From: Sphingobacterium oryzagri
GTDB taxonomy: Bacteria; Bacteroidota; Bacteroidia; Sphingobacteriales; Sphingobacteriaceae
Assembly (NCBI RefSeq): GCF_028736175.1
Contig: NZ_CP117880.1
Location: 2,232,001 to 2,296,000, forward strand
DNA length: 64,000 nt
Direction: 5' to 3'
Position 1 is the first letter of the stretch; each line of letters begins with the position of its first letter. The position numbers were made by a program, and so were the translations under genes. Under the pieces are notes generated by a model, which saw only the letters and a list, made by a program, of their open reading frames with translations, did no database searches and was not told the DNA's origin. Below are positions 42,676-51,546 of the stretch, piece by piece.

Positions 42676-43443
42676 TTATTGAATACTGTAGCCGCCATCA
42701 GCAACCAGCGTATGGCCAACGATGAAACTAGCCGCATCACTGCAGAGCCAAACTACCGCGTTGGCAATCTCTTCCGGTTTGCCCAGGCGATTAGCCGGCA
42801 CGGTGGCGATCATGGCGTCTAATACGTCCTGCTGTCCGGACTGCATCATTTTATCAACCATCGGTGTATGAATGATGCCTGGGCAGATGGCGTTAATACG
42901 TATGCCCGATGCTGCATATTCCAACGCGGCACTTTTGGTGAGTCCAATTACACCATGTTTAGCCGCGTGATAAGTTCCGCGCTGCGCGCCACCCAATATG
43001 CCACCGATGGATGAGCAATTGACAATAGCACCGTGACCTTGTTTCTTCATTTGCTGCAATTCGTATTTCATACAACTCCATACGCCACGTAGGTTAACTC
43101 CGGTAACCCGGTCAAAGTCTTCTCTTGTCTGGTCTGCGGCATCTGCCAATACATTTTGTATAGCTGCATTATTGTACGCAGCATCCAGTTTTCCGTAGGT
43201 AGCGACAGTTTTGTCGATCATTTCTTTTACCTGCGCGTCGTCCGAAACATCGCATACGATAGCGATGGCTTGATGACCGCTTGCTATCAAGCTTTCTGCC
43301 GCTTTATTAACTAAATCGCTGTCTAAGTCGGCTAAGGCAACAGCTGCTCCAGCCTCAGCAAAAGCTTTTGCGGCAGCATATCCAATTCCTTGTGCGGCGC
43401 CTGTGACAAGTACCACCTGATTTTCCATTTTTATCATCATCAA
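42676..43443 (-). CDS. SDR family oxidoreductase
   Basis: A classical short-chain dehydrogenase of 255 residues. The coenzyme motif is TGAAQGIGYAAAKAFAEAG, the active-site Ser is in IVNCSSIGG, and the YHAAK catalytic Tyr-Lys pair follows. NAVVWLCSDAASFIVGHTLVADGGY is the typical SDR tail. Several in-frame ATGs stand at the start (43443, 43440, 43437, 43428); the last, MENQVV, is the most usual for this family. It is the first gene of the minus-strand operon and divergent from an AraC regulator. Substrate unknown; glucose-1-dehydrogenase-like enzymes are one possibility. Confidence 0.9.
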   Translation of the reverse strand: MMMIKMENQVVLVTGAAQGIGYAAAKAFAEAGAAVALADLDSDLVNKAAESLIASGHQAIAIVCDVSDDAQVKEMIDKTVATYGKLDAAYNNAAIQNVLADAADQTREDFDRVTGVNLRGVWSCMKYELQQMKKQGHGAIVNCSSIGGILGGAQRGTYHAAKHGVIGLTKSAALEYAASGIRINAICPGIIHTPMVDKMMQSGQQDVLDAMIATVPANRLGKPEEIANAVVWLCSDAASFIVGHTLVADGGYSIQ

Positions 43444-43651
43444 TTTTTGTTTATTGTTATTATTAAATTGTATCGTCGTCTTATTAGCAGGTGATCTGCT
43501 AAAGACTACATTACAAAGGTCTTAGCTTTTTAAGAAATTTTCCTTGCACAGTCCACGGATTGTGCTACCATTTTTACAGGTTGACGTCAGTCTCCATGGC
43601 AAAAAGGAAATAGTTGATAAATTTGTAGTAGGATTTTTAAATACATGGCAT

Positions 43652-44548
43652 ATGGACGATATTTTAAGAATTGATACGGTAAGTGAACACGATGCTTTTT
43701 ATCACAAAGAAAACTTGCATCCGCTGGTTAGTATAATGGATTTCGACGGTAGGGTACCTGAGGTCTACGCATCGAAGATGAATTTTGGCTTTTATGCAAT
43801 GTATTTGAAGGACGTGAAGTGTGGCGATATGAAATACGGAAAGCATACATACGATTATCAGGACCGGACGCTGGTCTTCGTTGCTCCAGGGCAAATTATT
43901 CATGTGGATATCAATGAAGATTATCAACCTAAGGGCTATGCGCTGCTGTTTCATCCGGATTTGATACGTGGCACGGCCTTGGGAGCCAATATTGATACGT
44001 ATACGTTCTTTTCTTATCAATCGAATGAGGCTTTACACCTGTCGCCAAAAGAGCGAAAGATTGTTCTCGATTGTTTTGATAAGATCAGCTATGAGCTTGA
44101 GCAAGGGGTGGATAAACACAGCAAAACGCTTATAACGGATAATATTGAATTGATTTTAAACTATTGTGTACGGTTTTATGATCGCCAGTTTATAACCCGA
44201 AAGGAGGTGAATAACGATAGTTTAATCCGGTTTGAGCGGCAGTTGAACGACTATTACCAATCCGACAAACCGCAGACCATTGGCTTACCTTCGGTTTCGT
44301 ATTTCGCAGATCAGTTAAACCTGTCGACGAACTACTTTGGTGATTTAATAAAAAAGGAGACCGGTAAGACGGCTTTGGAATACATCCAATTGAAGATCAT
44401 GGCCTTGGCTAAGCAGAAAATATTGGATAATAAAAAGACGATCAATGAAATAGCATATGAACTGGGTTTTAAATATCCGGCACATTTTACGCGGGCTTTC
44501 AAAAAAAATACGGGCGTAACGCCTCTTGCTTATCGGGCGGCGAATTAG
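43652..44548 (+). CDS. AraC family transcriptional regulator
   Basis: About 298 residues from ATG 43652 (the frame continues upstream to 43544 without family similarity). The N-terminal AraC ligand domain has YDYQDRTLVFVAPGQIIHVDINEDYQPKGYALLFHPDL. The C-terminal AraC HTH domain has VSYFADQLNLSTNYFGDLIKKETGKTALEYIQ and KKTINEIAYELGFKYPAHFTRAFKKNTGVTP. It is divergent from the five-gene oxidoreductase operon, which it probably controls. Many Bacteroidota AraC regulators of this subtype sit beside SDR or dehydrogenase genes. Confidence 0.9.
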   Translation: MDDILRIDTVSEHDAFYHKENLHPLVSIMDFDGRVPEVYASKMNFGFYAMYLKDVKCGDMKYGKHTYDYQDRTLVFVAPGQIIHVDINEDYQPKGYALLFHPDLIRGTALGANIDTYTFFSYQSNEALHLSPKERKIVLDCFDKISYELEQGVDKHSKTLITDNIELILNYCVRFYDRQFITRKEVNNDSLIRFERQLNDYYQSDKPQTIGLPSVSYFADQLNLSTNYFGDLIKKETGKTALEYIQLKIMALAKQKILDNKKTINEIAYELGFKYPAHFTRAFKKNTGVTPLAYRAAN

Positions 44549-44863
44549 GCTCAATATTCTAGCCGTTGCTTGGCATTTATCCATATCTGTCGTTTAATTT
44601 TCGTGTTTCCGGCTATATAAAGAATTGATTGACCATGTGGAATGTTGGACTTTTGTGTTCAAGAAAACGTCAACTGTACCTTTTGGGAATTAACTTTACG
44701 AAGCGAAAAGCAATTTGCAATAAAGAGGAGAGAAGCTTAGGCGTTTGGTCGGTTGTGAAGTTGCTCCTTAAGGGGGCATCCACTTTTATCGAAAGCTTTC
44801 AATTCCGCTTACCGGGGCAATTGTTCTGTCATTATCAAATATTTTTAATACCTTCGCCAAGCC
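44549..44863. other. Intergenic region before the metal-uptake unit
   Basis: 315 bases between the AraC gene and the Cys-rich gene. A 106-codon open frame here (44629-44949) reads like chance and overlaps the next gene. A TACCTTCG near-match to a -7 box lies at 44849-44856, 8 bases before the next start. I see nothing else clear. Confidence 0.4.
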
Positions 44864-45250
44864 ATGCGGTACAGGATCGTAGCCATACTTCTGCTTATTA
44901 CTGTGATCAGCTCCAGCTTTTCACGTTTCTGTATATACGCGGGCTTTGAACTCAATAAATCTTACATCGTTAAAGAACTTTGCGAAAACAGGTCACGCCC
45001 CGCGATGCACTGTGATGGCAAGTGCTACCTGATGAAAAAGATCAAGGCTGCCGAGGATAAAGAAAAGGAACGAGAATTGAAAGACAACCTCAACCGCTTG
45101 GAAATATCCTTTTTTCTGGAGCCATTTGAACCATTATTGAATAAAATGGTTGTGCTCGAAACAAACATTTTAGCGATTCCTAATTACACTTGCCTGTATA
45201 CCAGCCAGCACCGCAATACGATCTTCATACCGCCTAAACAGGTTGCTTAA
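44864..45250 (+). CDS. Small exported Cys-rich protein upstream of a TonB receptor
   Basis: A 128-residue protein with a signal peptide or anchor (IVAILLLITVISSSFSRF). The conserved motif CENRSRPAMHCDGKCYLMKK has three cysteines and a histidine near residues 43-60, resembling a metal-binding site. A charged helix (AAEDKEKERELKDNL) follows, then a hydrophobic-aromatic tail. Similar proteins occur beside TonB-dependent receptors and PepSY proteins in Bacteroidota; I know no assigned function. It probably works in the periplasm in handling the metal imported by the next genes. Confidence 0.7.
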   Translation: MRYRIVAILLLITVISSSFSRFCIYAGFELNKSYIVKELCENRSRPAMHCDGKCYLMKKIKAAEDKEKERELKDNLNRLEISFFLEPFEPLLNKMVVLETNILAIPNYTCLYTSQHRNTIFIPPKQVA

Positions 45251-45594
45251 CTTATAATTTTCTTGTTGCAACGATTGCGGACGGCATAAGCCGTTTTGCT
45301 CAAGTTGCTATTACGTATCGGCGACATGCGCTGGCATCATCATGCCCGTTTGAGTGCCATCAACGTGATTTGATGAAATATCTATACACTTCACCATTTT
45401 TTAAAGCGTACCTGCAGGTTATCAGGATAGTACAGGAACCGTGAACGCATCAACGGGATCACTGCTATATCGGCTATTTTTAACGTATTTAACCGTTTTA
45501 AAGCCAAGGCCGCTGACCAGGATGGTACATTTACGCTTCCCTTCACAAAGGGTAACCTGTGAAATTAAAAACATTATTGACCACTGATTCAAAA
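45251..45594. other. Gap before the TonB receptor gene
   Basis: About 340 bases without a gene. The frame of the receptor extends back to GTG 45559, but ATG 45595 opens a good signal peptide. No Fur-box-like or other clear regulatory motif stands out. Confidence 0.4.
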
Positions 45595-47961
45595 ATGAAC
45601 TATTATCATATCCTTATTCTATTTATATTAATTAGCTTTCCTGGCGTGGTTGCCGCGCAAAGCAACACCGGTTTATTGGAAGGCCGAATCGTCACGGTCA
45701 ACAACGAACCCGTGATCGATGCCTCTGTCAAGTTAGCTAACAGCCATTTCGGCACGAAGACCGATGCAAACGGCATGTTCCGCATCAACGGCGTATCAGC
45801 AGGTACTTACCTACTGATCGTATCAAACGTTGGCTATACGGCACATAAGCAGAACGTGATTGTCACAACCCAGGGTACTTATCTTGACCTGCAGCTTTCC
45901 GAAAGCCGCTCAGCGCTCCGGGAGATTACTATCGCTGCAAAACATCGCGGTTACCATCCTGGAAAGTCGAATACTGCTACCCGGATGGAAATGCCTTTGC
46001 TGGAAACGCCACAATCGGTACAGGCTATATCTGCCGAGGTCTTGAAAGACAGGCAGGCATTTACCTTGAATGAAATTGCCGGCACATTTACAGGAATGAA
46101 AGCGAACAATGGCAATGGCTCATTTACTATGCGGGGTTTTACGGCCTACTCCCCGAACGATGCGAGTTTTTTATTGTATAATGGTATTAGGGGGAATCTA
46201 TTTTTATGGAGCCAGCAGCCATTGCTGTACAATGTAGAATCTGTGGAGTTGCTTCGCGGCCCTTCTGGTGCACTTTTCAGTGAGGGTGCGCCGGGAGGTG
46301 TAGTTAACTTCGTAACCAAAAAACCGCTGGCAATAAGCCATATGAGCGTTGACCTATCATTGGGTAGTTGGAATTTCAGGCGCGCTTCGGCAGATCTGAC
46401 CGGCCCGCTGACCAAAAGCAAGAAGCTGCTCTACCGTGCGATCATTGGTTATGACCGTTCGGAAAGTTTCCGTGATTATCAGGATAAAGAGAACATCTTT
46501 GTAGCTCCTTCACTTACTTATTTGTTCACTGAACGTACTTCGCTAAACCTGGAAGTGAATTATGCCCGTTCAAAAGCGGTTCATCAGTATGATAATGGTT
46601 CCTATATTAAGACCAATGCTGACGGAAGCTTTGATTTTAATTATTACCCGAATAACTTGACCATCCAAAGCCCGAGCGATTACGGCAAGACTAATAACAC
46701 ATCGGCTACGCTCACGTTTAACCATGCGTTTAACGACAATTTGAAATTGGCAGTCGTGCAGCGTGTCGTCCGAAATACACTGGATTACCGCAACCATATT
46801 CCGTCAGGAAGGATCGCCAATGATTCCATCAGCCGGGCCTTACAAGACTGGGAAACCGATCGTTTTAGCCTGCAAACCACGGCTTATGCGAGCTACAGCA
46901 CGAGCACCGGCTTTTTAGGGCACGAGATTATCGTGGGCGCTGACTATAACCGTTACGGATGGACTAAGAATGACTACCAGTATAAAACATCGAGCCGCAT
47001 CTCGATCTTTAATCCTGATTATCGTCATGATGCCGCAAGTTTTGATGCACCTGCATTAGAATCGGACGACAATAAGCGCATTACCAACCTGGTCGGGGCT
47101 TATGTACAGGATCTGCTGAGCTTCAACGAACAATTAAAAGTGTTACTGTCGTTACGTTATGACAATTATGATGGTAAGGAGACGCCACTTTCTGCACGAG
47201 ACAACAAGCAGGGTGATGCCTTGCAAGCCTCGGGCTGGATACCACGGGCAAGTTTGGTATATCTTCCGTTGCAACATGTATCGGTGTATGCCACCTTTCT
47301 CCGGTCGTTCAATCCGCAAACCTCCAACAATGTCTTATCTGGCGGGCCTTTCCCGACCCGGCAGGCCACGCAATATGAACTGGGTTCTAAGGCCGAGCTT
47401 TTCAATAATCGGTTGTCAGCCATGCTGTCGGTTTACCAGATCAAGTACGCTAATATCTTAACGGCTGCGCCTACGGAAGATAACTCGCATAGGCAGGCCG
47501 CCATCGATGGTACACGCAGCCGTGGTGTGGAGCTTTCTCTGATGGGCAGCATCGATAACTTCAACATCATAGCGGGTTATGCTTATAATGAACACGTATT
47601 GATCAGCACCAGCACGTATGGTAAAAAAGGTGACCGTTTTGCCAACGCACCTCATAACATGGCCAATCTTTGGCTAAAATATACTGTACCGAATAGCGCG
47701 TTGAAAGGCTTGGGGATTGCTGGTGGTGTGCGCTATGTAAGTGACCAAGTGGGCTTGCTGAGCAATCAAAACTTTGTATTTCCTGAATACACGGTATTTG
47801 ATGCGGCTATTAACTACCAACGCGGCAGATACAATGTACAGTTTAACGCCTATAACCTTGCTGACAAGCATTATTTTACAGGAAGCCGTTCAAGTACGAC
47901 AACGGGTGGCTTGGGCGATCCTTTCAATTTTAGGGTGGGTATCAGCTATCAGATCAAATGA
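45595..47961 (+). CDS. TonB-dependent siderophore/metal receptor
   Basis: An outer-membrane receptor of 788 residues. Signal peptide to about VVAAQ, then a carboxypeptidase-regulatory-like domain (GLLEGRIVTVNNEPVIDASVKLANSHFGTKTDANGMFRI). The plug domain follows (LLETPQSVQAISAEVLKDRQAFTLNEI, VESVELLRGPSGALFSEGAPGGVVNFVTKKP), and a 22-strand barrel ends in FRVGISYQIK. The plug phrases match the siderophore-receptor subgroup. The stop overlaps the start of the PepSY gene by 4 bases, so the two are translated in tandem. The preceding Cys-rich gene probably belongs to the same unit. Exact ligand (ferric siderophore or copper/haem) is open. Confidence 0.93.
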   Translation: MNYYHILILFILISFPGVVAAQSNTGLLEGRIVTVNNEPVIDASVKLANSHFGTKTDANGMFRINGVSAGTYLLIVSNVGYTAHKQNVIVTTQGTYLDLQLSESRSALREITIAAKHRGYHPGKSNTATRMEMPLLETPQSVQAISAEVLKDRQAFTLNEIAGTFTGMKANNGNGSFTMRGFTAYSPNDASFLLYNGIRGNLFLWSQQPLLYNVESVELLRGPSGALFSEGAPGGVVNFVTKKPLAISHMSVDLSLGSWNFRRASADLTGPLTKSKKLLYRAIIGYDRSESFRDYQDKENIFVAPSLTYLFTERTSLNLEVNYARSKAVHQYDNGSYIKTNADGSFDFNYYPNNLTIQSPSDYGKTNNTSATLTFNHAFNDNLKLAVVQRVVRNTLDYRNHIPSGRIANDSISRALQDWETDRFSLQTTAYASYSTSTGFLGHEIIVGADYNRYGWTKNDYQYKTSSRISIFNPDYRHDAASFDAPALESDDNKRITNLVGAYVQDLLSFNEQLKVLLSLRYDNYDGKETPLSARDNKQGDALQASGWIPRASLVYLPLQHVSVYATFLRSFNPQTSNNVLSGGPFPTRQATQYELGSKAELFNNRLSAMLSVYQIKYANILTAAPTEDNSHRQAAIDGTRSRGVELSLMGSIDNFNIIAGYAYNEHVLISTSTYGKKGDRFANAPHNMANLWLKYTVPNSALKGLGIAGGVRYVSDQVGLLSNQNFVFPEYTVFDAAINYQRGRYNVQFNAYNLADKHYFTGSRSSTTTGGLGDPFNFRVGISYQIK

Positions 47962-49055
47962 GTGGGAAGAAAAGAATAACTAAAATGGCATTTGCCCTCC
48001 ACAGTTGGCTGGGCATGGTTACCGGCATTTTTTTACTACTGCTGGGTCTTAGCGGCTCGGTGCTGGTATTCAAAGAGGAGCTCGACCACGCCTTTAATAA
48101 AGAGCTACTGACCGTAAAACCCGGTGGGGGAGAGCGCTCGCTTGATGAAATGTACCGCATGATCTGTGAGCGCCATCCGAATCTCGCCGGTATTGCTTGG
48201 CTCAACCCTGACGCACCTGCCGACCGCGCTTATGAGTTTCGTTTATATCAGAATGATGGCAAGTTGAGAACCTATGATCTCGGTATGATGAGCATCAACC
48301 CATACAATGGTAAAGTCCTTCGCGAAGGTAACCTGACCGAATTAAGCACCGGTGCGTTGCACTGGCTGCTACAGTTTCACTGGTGTTTTCAGCTCGGCAT
48401 ACCAGGCTTATTGTTAGCAACGATCTTCGGTCTAACGATGATCCTGTCCGTGATTACCGGTCTGGTCATTTACCGAAAGTATGTTTGGAAAGTGCTACTG
48501 TTCCGGGTAAAGTTCAAATGGCGTAGCCGCTGGATGATCTCATCGGCGCTGCACCGTAGCATTGGGGTCTGGGCAATGGTGTTTAATATCGTGCTGTTCT
48601 TTACCGGCTTTTGGATGAATATGTTTTCTATGCGACCCGCATACTGGGTCAGCCAGACGGTCAGTGCCCCCAAGAGTGTATTAGCCGCGTCGTCGATAGA
48701 TGATATGCTGTTCACCGCAAAGCAGGCATTTCCTGAGCTGCTCGTCAGAAACATCTACTTGCCAACACAGCCCGGTAAAAACTTCCGTATCAGTGGTGTG
48801 CTTAACGATCAATCCGCCCTATTTTCCAATGGCAATTCCGTATCGGTCGATCCACAGAATGGGGAGGTCGCCGATGTGCAACGGTTGACAGCACAGCCGT
48901 TGTTTGATCGGATAGCAGCCACTTTCTTTCCCTTACATACCGGAAGCTTCGGTAATACGCCCGTTAAGATATGCTATGTGGTATTGGGCTTGTTGCCGGG
49001 TATGCTTTCTGTCACTGGGGCTGTTTTATGGTCGCGAAAGCGGCGAAGAGGGTGA
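47958..49055 (+). CDS. PepSY-associated transmembrane protein
   Basis: A 365-residue inner-membrane protein of the PepSY-TM family, often found beside siderophore receptors, where it may reduce ferric siderophores using electrons taken across the membrane. Four membrane segments are visible: FALHSWLGMVTGIFLLLLGLSGSVLVF at the start, a pair near residues 150-175 (LATIFGLTMILSVITGLVIYRK), ALHRSIGVWAMVFNIVLFFTGF, and one near the end (LGLLPGMLSVTGAVLW). Periplasmic PepSY-like sections lie between. Conserved histidines in the helices (LHSWLG, LHRSIG) could be haem ligands. It overlaps the receptor gene by four bases. Confidence 0.9.
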   Translation: MSGKKRITKMAFALHSWLGMVTGIFLLLLGLSGSVLVFKEELDHAFNKELLTVKPGGGERSLDEMYRMICERHPNLAGIAWLNPDAPADRAYEFRLYQNDGKLRTYDLGMMSINPYNGKVLREGNLTELSTGALHWLLQFHWCFQLGIPGLLLATIFGLTMILSVITGLVIYRKYVWKVLLFRVKFKWRSRWMISSALHRSIGVWAMVFNIVLFFTGFWMNMFSMRPAYWVSQTVSAPKSVLAASSIDDMLFTAKQAFPELLVRNIYLPTQPGKNFRISGVLNDQSALFSNGNSVSVDPQNGEVADVQRLTAQPLFDRIAATFFPLHTGSFGNTPVKICYVVLGLLPGMLSVTGAVLWSRKRRRG

Positions 49056-49265
49056 AAAAAATGAAGGTCAATAGGATTTTCGGATAACAACTGTCCGAAA
49101 ATCCTATAAGATCCCAATAGAAGTCTAAAGCGAAAGCTTTAAAGTCATAAAAAAACCATCATTTCTTTGAAGATCTATTTGTAAATATAATTAACGGGCA
49201 CCTTTTTAACCTGCCGGTTATAGGTACAAAGCCTTCACTTTTAGACCGTATTACACACCAACATC

Positions 49266-50234
49266 TTATTTTGGCAGGCTGGAGAGAAACTTTAGCATTT
49301 CATTTCCGATCTCCTGTACATGGGTTTCTAATGCAAAGTGGCCCGTATTGTAAAATTTTACAATGGCGTCAGGAATATCTTTTTTATAAGCCTCAGCACC
49401 GACGGGAAGAAAAAAAGGATCTTTGTTTCCCCACACAGCGAGCAACTTGGGTTTATTGGTTCTGAAATACGCTTGAAACGATGGGTACAGATCAACATTT
49501 GTTTTATAGTCTTTTAACAGGTCTAGCTGAATTTCTCCAGATTCGGGCCTATCTAACAGATACTGATCCAACATGTAAGCTTCGGGGGCTATAAGCGATG
49601 AATCGTTAACGCCAGTAAAATACTGGAATTTCGTTCCCTCCTTGGAGTAAAAATCCCTTAGTGCATCTCTATTTTCCTGCGTGTTATGTTCCCAATATTG
49701 CTGAATTGGATTCCAGCCTGTACTCAATCCTTCTGCGTAGGCATTGCCATTTTGCGAAATAATCCCCGTAATTTTCTCTGGGTTTGCAAGGGCCAAACGG
49801 AAGCCGGTTGGTGCACCATAATCAAATACATAAATTGCAAACCTTTTTAATCCTAATTCATCTATAAAACCCTGCATCGTTTTGGCTAAATTCTCGAAAG
49901 TATAGGCATACGTTGCACGATCTGCTAAATCAGTGTATCCAAATCCAGGAAGATCAGGCGCTATGATATGGTATTTTTTGTTTAGCATCGGTATCAGATT
50001 GCGGAACATATGTGATGATGTTGGGTAACCGTGCAATAACAATATGGTGGGGGCATCTGCAGGTCCCGACTCTCTATAAAAAACGCCAAGTCCGTTTACA
50101 TTGACCTTGCGGTGATAAACAATCCCAGCTTCTGAAGCAGGATTTGTTTTAACTGTAGTTGATTGTGCCATAAGTTCTGTTCTCCCTACTAAGCCAGTCA
50201 GCATAATGGTGACAGCTATTTTTAATTTTTTCAT
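49266..50234 (-). CDS. Secreted alpha/beta hydrolase (epoxide-hydrolase-like)
   Basis: A 322-residue hydrolase with a signal peptide (cleavage after LMAQS). LLLHGYPTSSHMFRNLIPML is the oxyanion-hole region, and the nucleophile elbow reads VFDYGAPTGF, with Asp as nucleophile as in haloalkane dehalogenases and epoxide hydrolases. The later WGNKDPFF and the His in FYNTGHFALETH complete a triad. It is divergent from a LysR regulator, which probably controls it. Confidence 0.9.
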   Translation of the reverse strand: MKKLKIAVTIMLTGLVGRTELMAQSTTVKTNPASEAGIVYHRKVNVNGLGVFYRESGPADAPTILLLHGYPTSSHMFRNLIPMLNKKYHIIAPDLPGFGYTDLADRATYAYTFENLAKTMQGFIDELGLKRFAIYVFDYGAPTGFRLALANPEKITGIISQNGNAYAEGLSTGWNPIQQYWEHNTQENRDALRDFYSKEGTKFQYFTGVNDSSLIAPEAYMLDQYLLDRPESGEIQLDLLKDYKTNVDLYPSFQAYFRTNKPKLLAVWGNKDPFFLPVGAEAYKKDIPDAIVKFYNTGHFALETHVQEIGNEMLKFLSSLPK

Positions 50235-50314
50235 TTTTTTTATTCAAAAGTAAACTGGATATTTAATCATTCAAAATGATTTATAAAGATGCTAGGTATC
50301 TCAATTTGAGATTT

Positions 50315-51199
50315 ATGAACACAAATGACCTTAATTTATTCGAAGCTGTAGCACATTATGGCAGTTTTACAAAGGCTGCTGAGGCCATGTTTACCGTTCA
50401 GTCGAATGTAACTACCCGTATCAAAAATTTGGAAGCGGAGTTTGGCGCACCGCTTTTTACCAGAAACAACCGCAAGGTCGAATTGACTCCGGAAGGTGAA
50501 AAACTGATGTACTACAGCAAGCAACTCCACCATATTTTGGATGAGGCAAAAAGATCGATCGGTACAAGTGATGTCGTAAAGGGCCGGATTAAAATTGGAT
50601 TTTTGGAAACGATGATGACCTTGAAAGGGCCTGAACTTGTTAATGAACTTGCCGCTAAATTTCCGTTGGTTGACTTAGATTTTAGATCAGCAATGCGCGA
50701 TAGCTTAATCAGTGATGTGTTGAATTATAAACTAGATGCCGCATTTATTCCTGCTCCGCTCGACCTTCCGGAGCTTGAACAAATTAGGATAAAGGACGAA
50801 CAGGTCGTACTTGTTGCTCCGGCTGCTTGTGAAAACTTGGATATGCTACTTAAAAATAATCCGCTTAAAACCATCGTCTTCGATCAAGGCTGCGTCTTTA
50901 GGGCTAAACTTGACTATTGGCTTGTAAGCAAAGGTATCGCCCAATATCATAAAACAGTAATGAATTCCATTGAAGGCGTTGTAAACTTTATTGAATCTGG
51001 GATTGGTTTTAGTGTTATGCCAGAAGAAATCATCAGTACATTTTATAGTAACAGAAAGATAAAAACATTCCAGCTGCCAGCGGAGTTGGGCCTGATGACA
51101 ACGATTTTGGTCTACAGAAAGGATGTGCCACTTTCCCCCGCTTTAAAAGCGTTTAGCAGCATCAGTGCCGGAACAAAAAGTGATCTTGTTGATAAATAG
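50315..51199 (+). CDS. LysR family transcriptional regulator
   Basis: About 294 residues from ATG 50315 (the frame also opens at 50276). The HTH is NLFEAVAHYGSFTKAAEAMFTVQSNVTTRIKNLEAEFGAPLFTRNNRKVELTPEGEKL. A type-2 periplasmic-binding-like effector domain covers about 90-290. The end is shortened but still covers the fold. Divergent from the alpha/beta hydrolase gene, 80 bases apart, in the usual LysR arrangement; the effector is probably the hydrolase's substrate or product. Confidence 0.92.
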   Translation: MNTNDLNLFEAVAHYGSFTKAAEAMFTVQSNVTTRIKNLEAEFGAPLFTRNNRKVELTPEGEKLMYYSKQLHHILDEAKRSIGTSDVVKGRIKIGFLETMMTLKGPELVNELAAKFPLVDLDFRSAMRDSLISDVLNYKLDAAFIPAPLDLPELEQIRIKDEQVVLVAPAACENLDMLLKNNPLKTIVFDQGCVFRAKLDYWLVSKGIAQYHKTVMNSIEGVVNFIESGIGFSVMPEEIISTFYSNRKIKTFQLPAELGLMTTILVYRKDVPLSPALKAFSSISAGTKSDLVDK

Positions 51200-51546
51200 C
51201 GGTCTTACATGTGTGTCTAAAATTGTTTTAAGAAGAGGAGGTCATCCACCTGGCTTGCGTTAATTTCTATTTTATATAATCGGCTAGGGTTAAATTTTTG
51301 AAACTTATACCAGACCATGGTTACAAGTAAGCCTGAATTCCTGGGGTCGGGATTAAATAATTCTTAGTTTATACCCTTAACATACCCCTCTGGCAAGACA
51401 CAATACCTAAATTGTTGGCTTGATTAATATTTGGAAGGCTGCTGGATTATTTCCATCAGATGTGTGTTAGCCGTATACAAAGAGCGGTCTATTGATCGTT
51501 TCATACGCTGATTTTCGCCTATTTACACCATGAAGGGGGACCGCTA
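51200..51546. other. Interval between LysR gene and repeat array
   Basis: About 345 AT-rich bases with no gene, promoter box or hairpin that I can support. It marks the passage from core genes to the accessory region. Confidence 0.4.

Noticed and set aside
44629..44949. Protein gene of 106 codons before the Cys-rich gene
   Set aside because: Sequence reads like chance; it overlaps the Cys-rich gene, and no domain or good start is present.
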